Source: Aquibacillus kalidii (lineage in GTDB: Bacteria; Bacillota; Bacilli; Bacillales; Amphibacillaceae). From it: 64,000 nucleotides of DNA. This document shows positions 15,782 to 25,019 of the stretch, piece after piece (the stretch's first letter is position 1; every line of letters begins with the position of its first letter). Both the position numbers and the translations under genes were made by a program. Where the stretch lies: contig NZ_JACLZI010000011.1 of assembly GCF_014280935.1 (NCBI RefSeq), positions 1-64,000 of the forward strand, given 5' to 3'. The notes beneath the pieces were generated by a model. It saw only the letters and a list, made by a program, of their open reading frames with translations, ran no database searches and was not told the DNA's origin.

Positions 15782-17605
15782 ATGGCATTAATGCAACCAA
15801 AACCAAGTGAAGACATTCCATCTGGAGAACAGTGGATTTATGAAATAAAGTACGATGGATTTCGTGCGACCTTAACGATAAATAAGGATCGTGTCCAACT
15901 CATAAGTAGAAATGGGAAGGATTTGAGCGCAAATTTTCCCGAGATCATTGAATATTGTCAAAACAAAAAAGAAAAAGTAGCATCTTTGTTACCATTGAAA
16001 TTAGATGGTGAGATTGTCATCTTAAATACAAAGTACCAAGCGAACTTCTCCCTATTACAGCAAAGGGGAAGGTTTAAGTCTGTGGATAAAATAACTCAAG
16101 CAGCAAGAGAAAGACCTGCTCATTTTATGGCCTTTGACCTATTACAATTAAACGGAAAATCCCTTTACAAAAATAAATTCCAGAATCGAAAATCAGATTT
16201 AAAGAAGGTCATGGAGCTATTAGCTATTACATATGAAAACGAGGTTGATTGGGAAGAAAGAATCGGTTACGTAGCTTCCCATTCAGACCCCAATCTACTT
16301 TGGAATCTACTTGATCAACATTTAGGTGAGGGTGTAATCGCCAAACGCGTGGATAGCAATTACACGGAAGGAAAAAGTCATGGTGACTGGTTTAAAATTA
16401 AAAACTGGCGGACATTATCTGGGTTTATTACCGCCTTTGATCAAGACAATGGTTATTTTGAAATATCCGTGTTTGATCATGAAGCACCTATTATTCTCGG
16501 TAAATTCAAACATGGATTAGAAGGAGATGAACTGGCAACAATCAAACAGTTCCTCCACTCTAATGGAACTAAGCAAGGAACTATTTTCACTGTGCCTCCA
16601 GGCGTTTGTGTAGACGTAAATTGTTTAGGAGTGGAAGAAGGAGAGTTAAGGGAGCCGCAGTTTAAGCAATTCCGTTTTGATCTTAAGCCTGTGGATTGCA
16701 CTCTTTCAAAGGTTAGAGAAGCGTTATCTATGTTTCCAACATCCATTGAGCTTACAAAACAAGATAAGATATTTTGGGACAAACCGCATGTAATAAAAGG
16801 GGATTTGCTTAATTATTTAAGACAAATTTCGCCTTATATGTTGCCACATGTAAAAAATAGAGCGTTAACTTTGATTCGTTGCCCTGATGGAATTGACGGA
16901 GAATTTTTTTATCAGAAGCACATGCCTGATTACGCTCCAGACTATGTAGCAGGAATGAAGTCAGGTGGTGAAACGTTGCTAGACTGTAGTTCCGTAGATG
17001 CACTTGTTTGGTTTGGCAATCATGGGGCTATTGAATATCATGTCCCTTTTCAACTAATGGGGAAAAACACACCAATAGAAATAGTATTCGATCTTGATCC
17101 ACCAAGCATCAATGAATTTGATTTGGCGATATTTGCTGCAACTTTACTTAAACAGTTGCTTGACCAGCTTCAATTAACTTCATTTGTAAAAACTTCAGGA
17201 AATAAAGGGTTACAAGTTTACATCCCCATCCCTGAGAACAGCTTAACTTATGATGAAACTGCAACATTCACACAAGCCTTAGCCCTTTTATTAGAGAAGA
17301 AACACGGAGATTTATTTACAACAGAAAGGTTAAAGAAAAATAGAAATAACCGCTTATATTTAGATTATATTCAACACGGGAAAGACAAAACATTAATCGC
17401 TCCCTATTCCCCTCGGAAAACGGATGCTGCAACCGTTTCTACTCCATTGTATTGGGAAGAGATTACTCAAAATCTTGATCCAGCCAATTTTACTATTCAC
17501 AATGTTGTGAAACGTGTCCAGCAAAATGGGTGTCCTTTTATTAGTTATCACCAGGCAAGAGACCGACAATCTCTTGAGATGGTAAAGCAGTTTATTAGGG
17601 GATAG
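15782..17605 (+). CDS. ligD: ATP-dependent DNA ligase LigD (ligase and polymerase domains)
   Basis: A 607-residue end-joining ligase. The ligase domain comes first: nucleotidyl-accepting K23 in the motif EIKYDGFRA, then LDGEIV, MAFDLL, GEGVIAKR and WFKIKNW. The polymerase/primase domain follows from about residue 300, with VFDLDPP and KTSGNKGLQVYIP. The phosphoesterase domain seen in mycobacterial LigD is absent, as usual in Bacillus. It begins with GAGGTG seven bases before the ATG. With ku next to it this is a complete two-gene end-joining system. Confidence 0.95.
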   Translation: MALMQPKPSEDIPSGEQWIYEIKYDGFRATLTINKDRVQLISRNGKDLSANFPEIIEYCQNKKEKVASLLPLKLDGEIVILNTKYQANFSLLQQRGRFKSVDKITQAARERPAHFMAFDLLQLNGKSLYKNKFQNRKSDLKKVMELLAITYENEVDWEERIGYVASHSDPNLLWNLLDQHLGEGVIAKRVDSNYTEGKSHGDWFKIKNWRTLSGFITAFDQDNGYFEISVFDHEAPIILGKFKHGLEGDELATIKQFLHSNGTKQGTIFTVPPGVCVDVNCLGVEEGELREPQFKQFRFDLKPVDCTLSKVREALSMFPTSIELTKQDKIFWDKPHVIKGDLLNYLRQISPYMLPHVKNRALTLIRCPDGIDGEFFYQKHMPDYAPDYVAGMKSGGETLLDCSSVDALVWFGNHGAIEYHVPFQLMGKNTPIEIVFDLDPPSINEFDLAIFAATLLKQLLDQLQLTSFVKTSGNKGLQVYIPIPENSLTYDETATFTQALALLLEKKHGDLFTTERLKKNRNNRLYLDYIQHGKDKTLIAPYSPRKTDAATVSTPLYWEEITQNLDPANFTIHNVVKRVQQNGCPFISYHQARDRQSLEMVKQFIRG

Positions 17606-17633
17606 GATTTTAAAAATGTTTTATTAGGTGAGA

Positions 17634-18193
17634 CGCATTCAGTGTTCTGTTCGGCGCATATTTGCCGATTGACGCATTTATTCTCCTATTCGACGCATTT
17701 GCTGCGTGGGGGGACGCATTCCCTGCTCTGTTCGGCGCATTTGACCCGGGGGGTGAAGCATTTGTTCTTCCGTTCGACGCATTCCTATGGATTGACGCAT
17801 TTATTCTCCTGTTCGGCGCATTTGCTGCGTGGGGGGACGCATTCCCTGCTCTGTTCGGCGCATATTTGCCTATTGACGCATTTGTTCTCCTGTTCGGCGC
17901 ATTTACCTCGTGGGGGGACGCATTCCCTGCTCTGTTCGGCGCATATTTGCCGATTGACGCATTTGTTCTCCTATTCGACGCATTTGCTGCGTGGGGTGAC
18001 GCATTCCCTGCTCTGTTCGGCGCATTTGACCCGGGGGGGTGACGCATTTGTTCTTCCGTTCGACGCATTCCTATGGATTGACGCATTTATTCTCCTGTTC
18101 GGCGCATTTGCTGCGTGGGGGTGACGCATTTGTTCTCCCATTCGACGCATTTACCTCGTAGGTTGACGCATTCCCTGTTCCGTTCGACGCATT
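17634..18193 (+). repeat. Array of 28 GACGCAT-type repeats at 21- and 18-bp steps
   Basis: CGCAT (once AGCAT) recurs 28 times between 17634 and 18188; steps are 21 bp (mostly), 18 bp (five times) and 22 bp (twice). The 18-bp steps recur every 81 or about 123 bp, giving a higher-order unit, and about 105 bp around 17730-17830 is repeated almost unchanged at 18016-18120. Nearly all steps are multiples of three, so long open frames exist on both strands, but none has a ribosome binding site. The array lies between the converging ends of ligD and the aminopeptidase gene. Confidence 0.9.
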
Positions 18194-18240
18194 TGGTTTA
18201 TCTTGGTTATCACGGTCAGCATATTAATCCCTACAAAAAG

Positions 18241-18280
18241 TAAAAAAGCAACAGGAGGAGCACCTCACTGTTGCTTTTTC
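18241..18280 (-). terminator. Terminator of the M29 aminopeptidase gene
   Basis: AAAAGCAACAG pairs with CTGTTGCTTTT; T-runs on both sides make it two-way. Confidence 0.85.
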
Positions 18281-18286
18281 TATCAT

Positions 18287-19531
18287 TTATTCAAATGGAA
18301 TAGCCCATGTGCCATTTCGGAATATAGGTTCTAACTTGCCATCTTTAGTTTCACCATCAATATTAAGTTCTGCTGAACCAATCATGAAGTCTTCGTGAAT
18401 TAAGCTGTCATTAACACCGTGTTTATCCATTTCTTCCGTGTCCATATTTGAGCCATCTTTTATATTGGTAGGATAAGCTTTACCTAAAGCCAAATGACAA
18501 GATGCATTTTCATCAAATAATGTATTGTAGAAGATGATTCCAGATTGGGAGATCGGTGATTCGTGTGGAACAAGCGCGACTTCCCCTAGTCTTCTCGCCC
18601 CATCTTCATCTGTATCTAGCATATGCTTTAACGCTTCTTCACCTTGCTCAGCTGAAAAATCAACAACTTTTCCATCCTTAAATGTTAGGGTAAAGTTGTC
18701 AATTAAATTTCCACCGTAACTAAGTGGTTTTGTGCTAGAAACAGTTCCATTAACTCCGTATTTATGTGGCATTGTGAATACCTCTTCAGTTGGCATATTC
18801 GGATTGAATCGCACTCCTTTTGCAGAAGTTGCTGCACCTCCGTGCCAAATATGATGTTCAGGTAACTCAATTGTTAGGTCTGTTCCTTCTGCTTTGTATA
18901 TCAACTTTTTATATTGCTTCTTATTTAGAAACTCACGTGCTTGTTTTAATGTTTCGTTGTGTTTATCCCATGCATCCATTGGATTTTGCTGATCTACACG
19001 TGCAATACTGATAATCTGATCCCATAACTTATCTTTTGCTGCTTCAGGGGATACGTCCGGGAATACTTTTTCAGCCCAACCAGATGTTGGATACCCTACA
19101 ATGGACCAACGAATTTTGTCATTCATCATATAATCTCGGTATTCACTAAGCGCAATCGCACCTGCTTTATTTACTGCTGAAATCCTCTCAGCCTCGATCC
19201 CTTTTAGTAAATCAGGGTTTTCGCCGTACACAGTTAATACAGCATAGTCATCTTTAGCCATTTCGGTTAAACCATCAGCTCTCCACTTCGGAAAATTTTC
19301 CAGAACCTCCATTGTTGCATGCTTCATTTTTTCAAAAGTTAAATCTCCATCATTCCATTCAATATGTACATTTTTGGCACCCGTTTCATATGCCTCTTTA
19401 GCAATTATACGAACAAACTCTACTGCTTCAATTGGAGCATTAATTAATAGTCCTTGTCCTTTTTGAAGGTTGACCCCTGTTTGAATAGCGAGTTTAGCAT
19501 ATTTCTGTAACGTTTCCATGCTTACTGTCAT
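18287..19531 (-). CDS. M29 family aminopeptidase, copy 1
   Basis: A 414-residue metalloaminopeptidase of family M29 (AmpS / aminopeptidase T). The two-metal centre residues sit in TEEVFTMPHKYGVNGT, LGEVALVPHESPIS and NASCHLALGKAYP, and the region GNLIDNFTLTFKDGKVVDF is typical. It removes N-terminal residues from peptides in the cytoplasm. The ATG has AGGAGG upstream. A second copy of equal length lies at 42813-44057 with the same metal motifs and clear similarity throughout. Confidence 0.92.
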   Translation of the reverse strand: MTVSMETLQKYAKLAIQTGVNLQKGQGLLINAPIEAVEFVRIIAKEAYETGAKNVHIEWNDGDLTFEKMKHATMEVLENFPKWRADGLTEMAKDDYAVLTVYGENPDLLKGIEAERISAVNKAGAIALSEYRDYMMNDKIRWSIVGYPTSGWAEKVFPDVSPEAAKDKLWDQIISIARVDQQNPMDAWDKHNETLKQAREFLNKKQYKKLIYKAEGTDLTIELPEHHIWHGGAATSAKGVRFNPNMPTEEVFTMPHKYGVNGTVSSTKPLSYGGNLIDNFTLTFKDGKVVDFSAEQGEEALKHMLDTDEDGARRLGEVALVPHESPISQSGIIFYNTLFDENASCHLALGKAYPTNIKDGSNMDTEEMDKHGVNDSLIHEDFMIGSAELNIDGETKDGKLEPIFRNGTWAIPFE

Positions 19532-19775
19532 TGATATGTTCCCTCCTACCTTTTCTACTATTATTTCACATCTTTTTTACAATGAAAAGAATTCACATCT
19601 ATAATAATCGATAAGCTGCGATATTACTAATTATACCAATAATAAAATTTAATTTAATACCTATTGAAATCCTATTAATCTGTTATACTATTTATACAAA
19701 ATAATACAAAATTCTCTTTAAAGAGACAAAATAACCTATAAAGTTAGGAAAATAGACATAGAAAGAAGTGGAAAT

Positions 19776-20582
19776 ATGGATAAAACATCCGTTATTGGTC
19801 TTGTCGTCGGTGTTATTGCAATTGGAGTTGGGATGGTATTAAAAGGGGTTAGTCTTATAGCATTATTTAATCCTGCTGCCCTATTAATTATCTTCATGGG
19901 TACCGCAGCTTCTGTCTTGATTGCTTTTCCAGCAAGTACTATTAAAAAGGTACCAACACTTTTCAAGATATTGTTTAGGGAAGAAAAAGGTAGTGATATC
20001 CCTTCTATCATTGATCGTTTTACTGAATGGGCTGAGCTAACTAGAAAAGAGGGTGTATTAGCTCTAGAAGCTAAAGTAGATGAAATCGATGACCCGTTCA
20101 TTCGTTCAGGCGTTCAGCTTGTGGTAGATGGTCAGACACCCGATTTTATTAGGGATGTACTAGATGAGAAAATAGATGCCATGGAACAACGTCACCAGAA
20201 GGGTGCTGCTGTATTCACTCAAGCAGGTACCTACGCTCCCACACTAGGTGTATTAGGGGCAGTTGTTGGATTAGTTGCTGCACTTGGTCATATGGATGAT
20301 ATTGATGCACTTGGCCACGCGATTTCTGCAGCTTTTATTGCAACCTTATTTGGTATTTTTACAGGTTATGTGTTGTGGCATCCTTTTGCAAATAAATTAA
20401 AAGAAAAGTCAAAAAACGAAATGCAAGAAAAGCATATTATGATCGAGGGTCTTTTATCCATAGCTAATGGGGAGTCTCCGATGGTACTTAAGGACAAATT
20501 GAGTTCCTACCTTTCTGCGTCAGAATTGAAGAAGCTTAGAAAGGATGATGGAGATAATGAGCCGCAAAAAGAAACAGCATGA
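19776..20582 (+). CDS. motA: Flagellar motor stator protein MotA
   Basis: A 268-residue inner membrane protein with four helices that forms the stator with MotB and couples ion flow to flagellar rotation. It opens MDKTSVIGLVVGV and carries FTQAGTYAPTLGVLGAVVGL and FGIFTGYVLWHPFANKLK. The pattern matches MotA of B. subtilis more closely than the sodium-driven MotP. The cytoplasmic loop has the expected charged residues (EKIDAMEQRHQKGA). motB overlaps its end by 26 bases. The Asp to Lys/Arg rich C-terminus is normal. Confidence 0.93.
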   Translation: MDKTSVIGLVVGVIAIGVGMVLKGVSLIALFNPAALLIIFMGTAASVLIAFPASTIKKVPTLFKILFREEKGSDIPSIIDRFTEWAELTRKEGVLALEAKVDEIDDPFIRSGVQLVVDGQTPDFIRDVLDEKIDAMEQRHQKGAAVFTQAGTYAPTLGVLGAVVGLVAALGHMDDIDALGHAISAAFIATLFGIFTGYVLWHPFANKLKEKSKNEMQEKHIMIEGLLSIANGESPMVLKDKLSSYLSASELKKLRKDDGDNEPQKETA

Positions 20583-21351
20583 TGAGCATCATGTTGATGA
20601 ATCATGGTTAATCCCATACGCTGATATGTTGACCTTGTTACTCGCTTTATTCATCGTTCTTTTCGCAATGAGTGATATTGACGCGCAAAAGTATCAAGCT
20701 CTCTCACAAGTTATGAAAAGTGAGTTTGCTGCAGGTGGCGAAGGAATCATGGAGCATAGGAGTAGTCCTGTAGAAAGTCCTAAAGAGTCGATTACTGATA
20801 TGCAAAACGATGAAGAGATGGAAGAGCCTGTAGAAATTAGTGAAAATGATGCTACAAAAAGTGAACAGGAATTAAATCAGTTAGAACAGTTACAGCAAGA
20901 GATTAATAATTATATTGATGAAAACAACCTATCCGCTGTACTCGGTACGAGATTAACAGATGAAGGTTTAATGGTTGCCATTTTGAATGATGTGTTTTTC
21001 GACTCAGGTAGTGCGGTAGTAAAAGGGGATGGGAAGGAAATTGCTAAAGAGATGTCTGACATCCTTTATACAGAACCTCCCCATCAAATTATCGTAAGTG
21101 GCCATACTGATAATCAACCAATTCAGAATAGTCAATACAAATCCAATTGGGACTTAAGTGTAATGCGAGCCGTCAATTTTATGCGATTAGTATTAACCAA
21201 CTCTGAATTAGATCCACAGAAATTCAGTGCAATGGGGTACGGTGAATACAAACCAATAGCACCAAATGATACGGATTCTAATAGAGCAAAGAATAGAAGA
21301 GTAGAACTTCTAATTTTACCGAACTATAAAATTAATACAGGCAAAGAGTAG
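20557..21351 (+). CDS. motB: Flagellar motor stator protein MotB
   Basis: A 264-residue stator subunit with one N-terminal membrane helix and a periplasmic OmpA-type peptidoglycan-binding domain. The ion-binding Asp is D23 in IPYADMLTLLLALFIVLF; the cell wall domain has VSGHTDNQPI and NRRVELLILP. The residues after D23 equal those of the proton-driven MotB of B. subtilis, so proton coupling is more likely than sodium, though this is inference. ATG 20557 (MSRKKKQHDE) is chosen by comparison with MotB; in-frame ATGs at 20545 and 20548 are possible. Confidence 0.92.
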   Translation: MSRKKKQHDEHHVDESWLIPYADMLTLLLALFIVLFAMSDIDAQKYQALSQVMKSEFAAGGEGIMEHRSSPVESPKESITDMQNDEEMEEPVEISENDATKSEQELNQLEQLQQEINNYIDENNLSAVLGTRLTDEGLMVAILNDVFFDSGSAVVKGDGKEIAKEMSDILYTEPPHQIIVSGHTDNQPIQNSQYKSNWDLSVMRAVNFMRLVLTNSELDPQKFSAMGYGEYKPIAPNDTDSNRAKNRRVELLILPNYKINTGKE

Positions 21352-21367
21352 AATTAGAATAACCAAC

Positions 21368-21412
21368 GGGAACCACACACCGATTATTTTATTGGTGTAT
21401 GGTTCCTTTTCG
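21368..21412 (+). terminator. Terminator of motAB
   Basis: GGAACCA.ACACC pairs with GGTGT.TGGTTCC, followed by TTTT. Confidence 0.85.
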
Positions 21413-21489
21413 CTCTAATCCCATTATCAATCCTACTTCTTATTCAAAAGTCCCTCGAAATTTTATTATTCACATATTGAAAGTCCAAT

Positions 21490-21939
21490 TTATTTTTGTA
21501 TAAAAACATCATGTTCCAGATCAATCTGCACATTCCCCCTTATTGCCCTGGAAATCATACAGGAGTCTTCCGCTTTTTCGGTAAGTCTAATTGCTTTTTG
21601 AAGCTGTTTTTCGGTTGCGTCTTTTTCTAATATAATCGTGGGCCTATGGATAATTTTTTGATAGGTAAAGATACCATTTGTGACGTCAACTACCCCTTCT
21701 GAGCTAAGTTCCATGAAATGAAGTGGTAGTTCCGCACGCTCAATCATTGCCGCCAGCGTAATAATATAACAAGTTGCAGCAGCCCCAAGTAACATTTCAT
21801 CTGGATTGGTGCCTGTTCCAGGCCCATCCATTTCTTTTGGGATAGATATCTTCGTCTTTAAATTTTCCGCCTCTATACGGCCAACATTATTGCGCCCACC
21901 TGGCCAGTCTGCTTTTAAATGAAAATGATGTAATGTCAT
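21490..21939 (-). CDS. OsmC family peroxiredoxin-like protein
   Basis: A 149-residue OsmC/Ohr-fold protein. The two family cysteines are present, in GAAATCYIITLAAM and in AEDSCMISRAIRG. Together they form the peroxide-reducing dithiol in relatives that remove organic hydroperoxides. It has the site AGAGGAG and its own short intergenic region after terC, whose terminator separates the two. It belongs to the OsmC rather than the Ohr branch by overall look; the physiological substrate is unknown. Confidence 0.85.
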   Translation of the reverse strand: MTLHHFHLKADWPGGRNNVGRIEAENLKTKISIPKEMDGPGTGTNPDEMLLGAAATCYIITLAAMIERAELPLHFMELSSEGVVDVTNGIFTYQKIIHRPTIILEKDATEKQLQKAIRLTEKAEDSCMISRAIRGNVQIDLEHDVFIQK

Positions 21940-21969
21940 GGTTTCTCCTCTTCCTTTACGCTATAAGTG

Positions 21970-22001
21970 TAAAAAAGGTAGAAGGGATCCCTTCTACCTT
22001 A
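21970..22001 (-). terminator. Terminator of terC
   Basis: AAGGTAGAAGGGATCCCTTC is the left part of a 26-bp perfect palindrome (21975-22000), followed on the minus strand by six T. Confidence 0.85.
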
Positions 22002-22011
22002 AATTTGTCTA

Positions 22012-22767
22012 TTAACTAGATGGTTGGTTATCTTTTTCTTCACTCTTCTTACCTGACATGAACCAGCCGATTAGAACAATGGCTACTAAAACAGTGTAGA
22101 AGATAAGCTTCCATGTTACAGAATGAGGAAACTCGTGTGGGATTAAATGAACATCTTCGTGACCTAGTACGTTCATTAGCAACTTAATACCAACCCACCC
22201 TACAATTACGAAAGCTGCTTTTTCCAAGCTCGGACGCTCATTCAACAGTTTTACGAAGAAAGCTGCTGCAAATCGGATAACAATTAGACCTGCAATGGCT
22301 GCCAGAACGATGACGATAAATTTAGCTGCATCCATTCCTCCAAAGTGGCCTAAACCCGTTTCTGGTAAGGCAATTACTAATGCAACAGCTGCCAAGATAG
22401 AATCAATTGCAAAAGCGATATCAGCAAAAGCGATAGATGCTATTGTTGCCCGATAACTCTTCACTTTCACTTGTTTTTCGCCTTCGTCCTTCTTGGCTAA
22501 GTGCTTGATCGCAATGAATAGTAAGTAAGCTGCCCCAAGCGCCTGTACTTCCCATACGTGAAATAAAAATGAAATAATGAATAACGAACCTACACGGAAA
22601 GCAAAGGCCATCATAAGCCCAATATTTAATGCTTTCTTTTGTTGTTCCTCTGGTAAGTGTTTAGCCATAATTGCTAGTACCAATGCATTATCTGCAGATA
22701 AAAGTCCTTCTAATGCAATTAATACAAGTAGTACCCAACCATATTCTAACAATAGCTGTGCATCCAA
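22012..22767 (-). CDS. TerC family membrane protein, manganese exporter type (YkoY-like)
   Basis: A 251-residue integral membrane protein with about seven helices. Hallmarks of the TerC family are LEGLLSADNALVLAIM with the acidic residue pair and the second repeat FADIAFAIDSILAAVAL. TerC proteins controlled by a yybP-ykoY riboswitch export manganese or help load it on exoenzymes. TTG 22767 (MDAQLLLEYGW) is preferred because GGAGGA lies nine bases before it but touches the GTG at 22776. The manganese riboswitch directly upstream fixes its regulation. Confidence 0.9.
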   Translation of the reverse strand: MDAQLLLEYGWVLLVLIALEGLLSADNALVLAIMAKHLPEEQQKKALNIGLMMAFAFRVGSLFIISFLFHVWEVQALGAAYLLFIAIKHLAKKDEGEKQVKVKSYRATIASIAFADIAFAIDSILAAVALVIALPETGLGHFGGMDAAKFIVIVLAAIAGLIVIRFAAAFFVKLLNERPSLEKAAFVIVGWVGIKLLMNVLGHEDVHLIPHEFPHSVTWKLIFYTVLVAIVLIGWFMSGKKSEEKDNQPSS

Positions 22768-22819
22768 ATTCTTCACTCCTCCAAACTAATTTATAAATCC
22801 CACTAGTGGCAAAGTCCAT

Positions 22820-22858
22820 AAAAAATGAGACCTTTACCACTGGTGGGTAAAGGTCTCG
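22820..22858 (-). terminator. Terminator of the manganese riboswitch expression platform
   Basis: GAGACCTTTACC pairs with GGTAAAGGTCTC; on the minus strand ATTTTTTATGG follows. It lies before terC. Confidence 0.85.
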
Positions 22859-22940
22859 CTAACAACGTGAGTTGCCAATTAAGCCGGAGAGTTTCCTCTC
22901 GAAATGACGACTTTAATTGTACAGCTACTCCCCTTTATGT
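22820..22940 (-). ncRNA. yybP-ykoY manganese riboswitch
   Basis: On the minus strand the conserved 5' box AAAGGGGAGTAGC is at 22924-22936, and the 3' box with GCGAGACCTTTACC closes the aptamer. Between them are GTCGTCA, a CGAGAGGAAACTCTCCG hairpin and GGCTTAATTGGCAACTC. The 3' strand of the aptamer, AGACCTTTACC, is also the left arm of a terminator whose right arm is GGTAAAGGTCT, followed by T-run. Mn(II) binding would therefore keep the transcript open. Confidence 0.92.
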
Positions 22941-22949
22941 ATAGCTATT

Positions 22950-22978
22950 ATATTATAGATACAATTGCCTTCTGTCAA
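22950..22978 (-). promoter_or_regulatory. SigA promoter of the terC transcript
   Basis: TTGACA (22973-22978), 17 bases, TAATAT (22950-22955); a TATAAT with 15-base spacing overlaps it. Confidence 0.75.
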
Positions 22979-23081
22979 ACAATTTAGAAAAAGGGAGTTT
23001 ACCACCTACTGGTACGGTTAATATTCTCCCCTTTTCTTTAAATCAATATGCAATTTTAACTCGATTTGTTCATTTGTGTAG

Positions 23082-24815
23082 TCAGCCTTCGGTTACAGCG
23101 GTCATCCTTTTATCCATTTCTTGCTTCAGCGCTTCTAAAAGGTTATCACTTTCTTCATATGTGGTGCTTGATACACCAAAATAGCATTTAATTTTAGGTT
23201 CTGTACCAGATGGTCGTAAGCAAACCCAGCTATCTTTAGCTAATAGGTATTTCACAACATTTTCTTGTGGTAACTGTATTGCTTCTTTAGTATCCGTCTT
23301 AACTAGATGACGCTCCTGTAATTGGTAATCTTCAATACTTACGACATCAAGACCGCCAATTGTTGAAAATGGATTTTCTCTAATATCATTCATGATAGCA
23401 GCAATTTGTTCAGCACCGTCTTTTCCTTTTAACGTTAAGGAATTCATGCCTTCTAAATAGTAGCCGTGCTTCTCATATAGTGTATGCAAAGCTTCTAACA
23501 GTGTTTTTCCTTTTGCTTTCCAAAAGCTTGCCATTTCACAGGCAGCCATAGCCGCTTGTAAGGCATCTTTATCTCTTACGAAACTAGCTAACAAATAACC
23601 ATAGCTTTCCTCATAACCGAATAAAAACTGATTATCGTTTGATTCAAACTCTTTGATCTTTTCCCCGATAAATTTAAATCCAGTTAACGTATCAATGGTA
23701 TTTACACCATAGCTTTTAGCAACAGTTCTACCCATTTCTGTTGTCACGATCGTTTTAATTAAATAGCCATTTTTTCTCTCTTCTTCCGTGAGATGGGATA
23801 GCGTGTAATCAAGTAATAGTGTACCAAGTTGATTACCTGTTAGAACCTGATAAGAACCGTGTCCATCCTTAACAGCAACACCTAAACGGTCAGCATCAGG
23901 GTCCGTACCAATCAAGATATCTGCATCACGTTCTTTTCCTTGCTCGATAGCCATTGAAAAGGCTTGGTGCTCTTCAGGATTTGGTGAGGTAACTGTTGAA
24001 AACTCTGGATCTGGTTGTGCTTGTTCAGCTACGACATGTACATTTTCAAACCCTAATTGATCTAATCCTTTTAGTACTAAATCGTGTGATGTTCCATGTA
24101 ATGGTGTAAACACGATTTGTAATGGACCATTTCCCTTGACATCAGTCGGAGATAGCTTAGAAATTGTCTTCAATTCTTTTAAATAGGCTTGATCCACATC
24201 TTCCCCAATCCATTCTAATAAGCCGTTTGATTCCACATCTGACTGCTGTTTAACAGGTATTGTTAATTCATTCTCTACCTGATTAACTTTTGAAATAACA
24301 GCTCCTGCTTCATCCAATGGAAGTTGACCACCATCTTCGTTATATACCTTAAACCCATTGTATTCGGGAGGGTTATGACTAGCAGTAATCATAACACCTG
24401 CGACTGCATTTAAATGACGAACAGCGAACGACAGTACAGGTGTTGGTCGTAGTGATTCAAATACATATGTTTTTATCCCATGTGCACCCAATACCTTTGC
24501 AGTTTCTACAGCAAATTCCTTTGACATATGTCTAGAGTCATAAGCAACCGCTACACCTCTAGCTTTCGCATTAGAATGTGTTTCACCTATGTAATTAGCT
24601 AATCCCTCTACAGCCTTACGAATCGTATAAATATTCATTCGATTTGTTCCAGGTCCGAGCATACCTCGCATGCCACCAGTCCCAAACGAAAGATCTTTAT
24701 AAAACGCATCCTCTAGTTCTTTCTCTGATTTAGCCACTTCTTCTAACTGTTTTTTCAATTTATCATCTAGTGAAGTGAAAGAAGTCCATTTCTGATATGT
24801 ATCTTTCCAAGCCAT
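23082..24815 (-). CDS. pgcA: Alpha-phosphoglucomutase / phosphomannomutase PgcA
   Basis: A 577-residue alpha-D-phosphohexomutase that converts glucose 6-phosphate and glucose 1-phosphate for UDP-glucose and teichoic acid synthesis. The phospho-serine site is TASHNPPEYNGFKVYNEDGG, the metal-binding loop GTDPDADRLGVAV, the sugar loop GYEESYGYL and the phosphate-binding loop RPSGTEPKIKCY. Domain order and length match B. subtilis PgcA. The ATG is preceded by AAAGGAGGAG. It is transcribed alone, divergent from the AI-2E-family gene. Confidence 0.93.
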   Translation of the reverse strand: MAWKDTYQKWTSFTSLDDKLKKQLEEVAKSEKELEDAFYKDLSFGTGGMRGMLGPGTNRMNIYTIRKAVEGLANYIGETHSNAKARGVAVAYDSRHMSKEFAVETAKVLGAHGIKTYVFESLRPTPVLSFAVRHLNAVAGVMITASHNPPEYNGFKVYNEDGGQLPLDEAGAVISKVNQVENELTIPVKQQSDVESNGLLEWIGEDVDQAYLKELKTISKLSPTDVKGNGPLQIVFTPLHGTSHDLVLKGLDQLGFENVHVVAEQAQPDPEFSTVTSPNPEEHQAFSMAIEQGKERDADILIGTDPDADRLGVAVKDGHGSYQVLTGNQLGTLLLDYTLSHLTEEERKNGYLIKTIVTTEMGRTVAKSYGVNTIDTLTGFKFIGEKIKEFESNDNQFLFGYEESYGYLLASFVRDKDALQAAMAACEMASFWKAKGKTLLEALHTLYEKHGYYLEGMNSLTLKGKDGAEQIAAIMNDIRENPFSTIGGLDVVSIEDYQLQERHLVKTDTKEAIQLPQENVVKYLLAKDSWVCLRPSGTEPKIKCYFGVSSTTYEESDNLLEALKQEMDKRMTAVTEG

Positions 24816-25019
24816 ATTGCTCCTCCTTTAGAAACATTTATTAATAAGAAAATATTAACATATTACCTTCCCTTATTCTATCATGCTTCCTAAAGTTTGA
24901 AATAACATAACCTATGTTTATATCTTTCTCTTAAAGGATATGCTATTAATAGAATTAATGATGATAAATCTATCAATTAATTGTATAATTTAGTAAATAA
25001 TAGAATGAAGGTTGTGTTC

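Noticed and set aside
17610-18124. Long open frames on both strands over the 21/18-bp array (158 residues minus, 160 residues plus) as protein genes.
   Set aside because: The step lengths are multiples of three, which keeps all related frames open automatically. No frame has a ribosome binding site, and the products are only the repeat translated.
19776-21351. The stator genes as sodium-type motP/motS.
   Set aside because: Both products follow MotA and MotB of B. subtilis in their membrane and peptidoglycan parts, including the residues after the ion-binding Asp.
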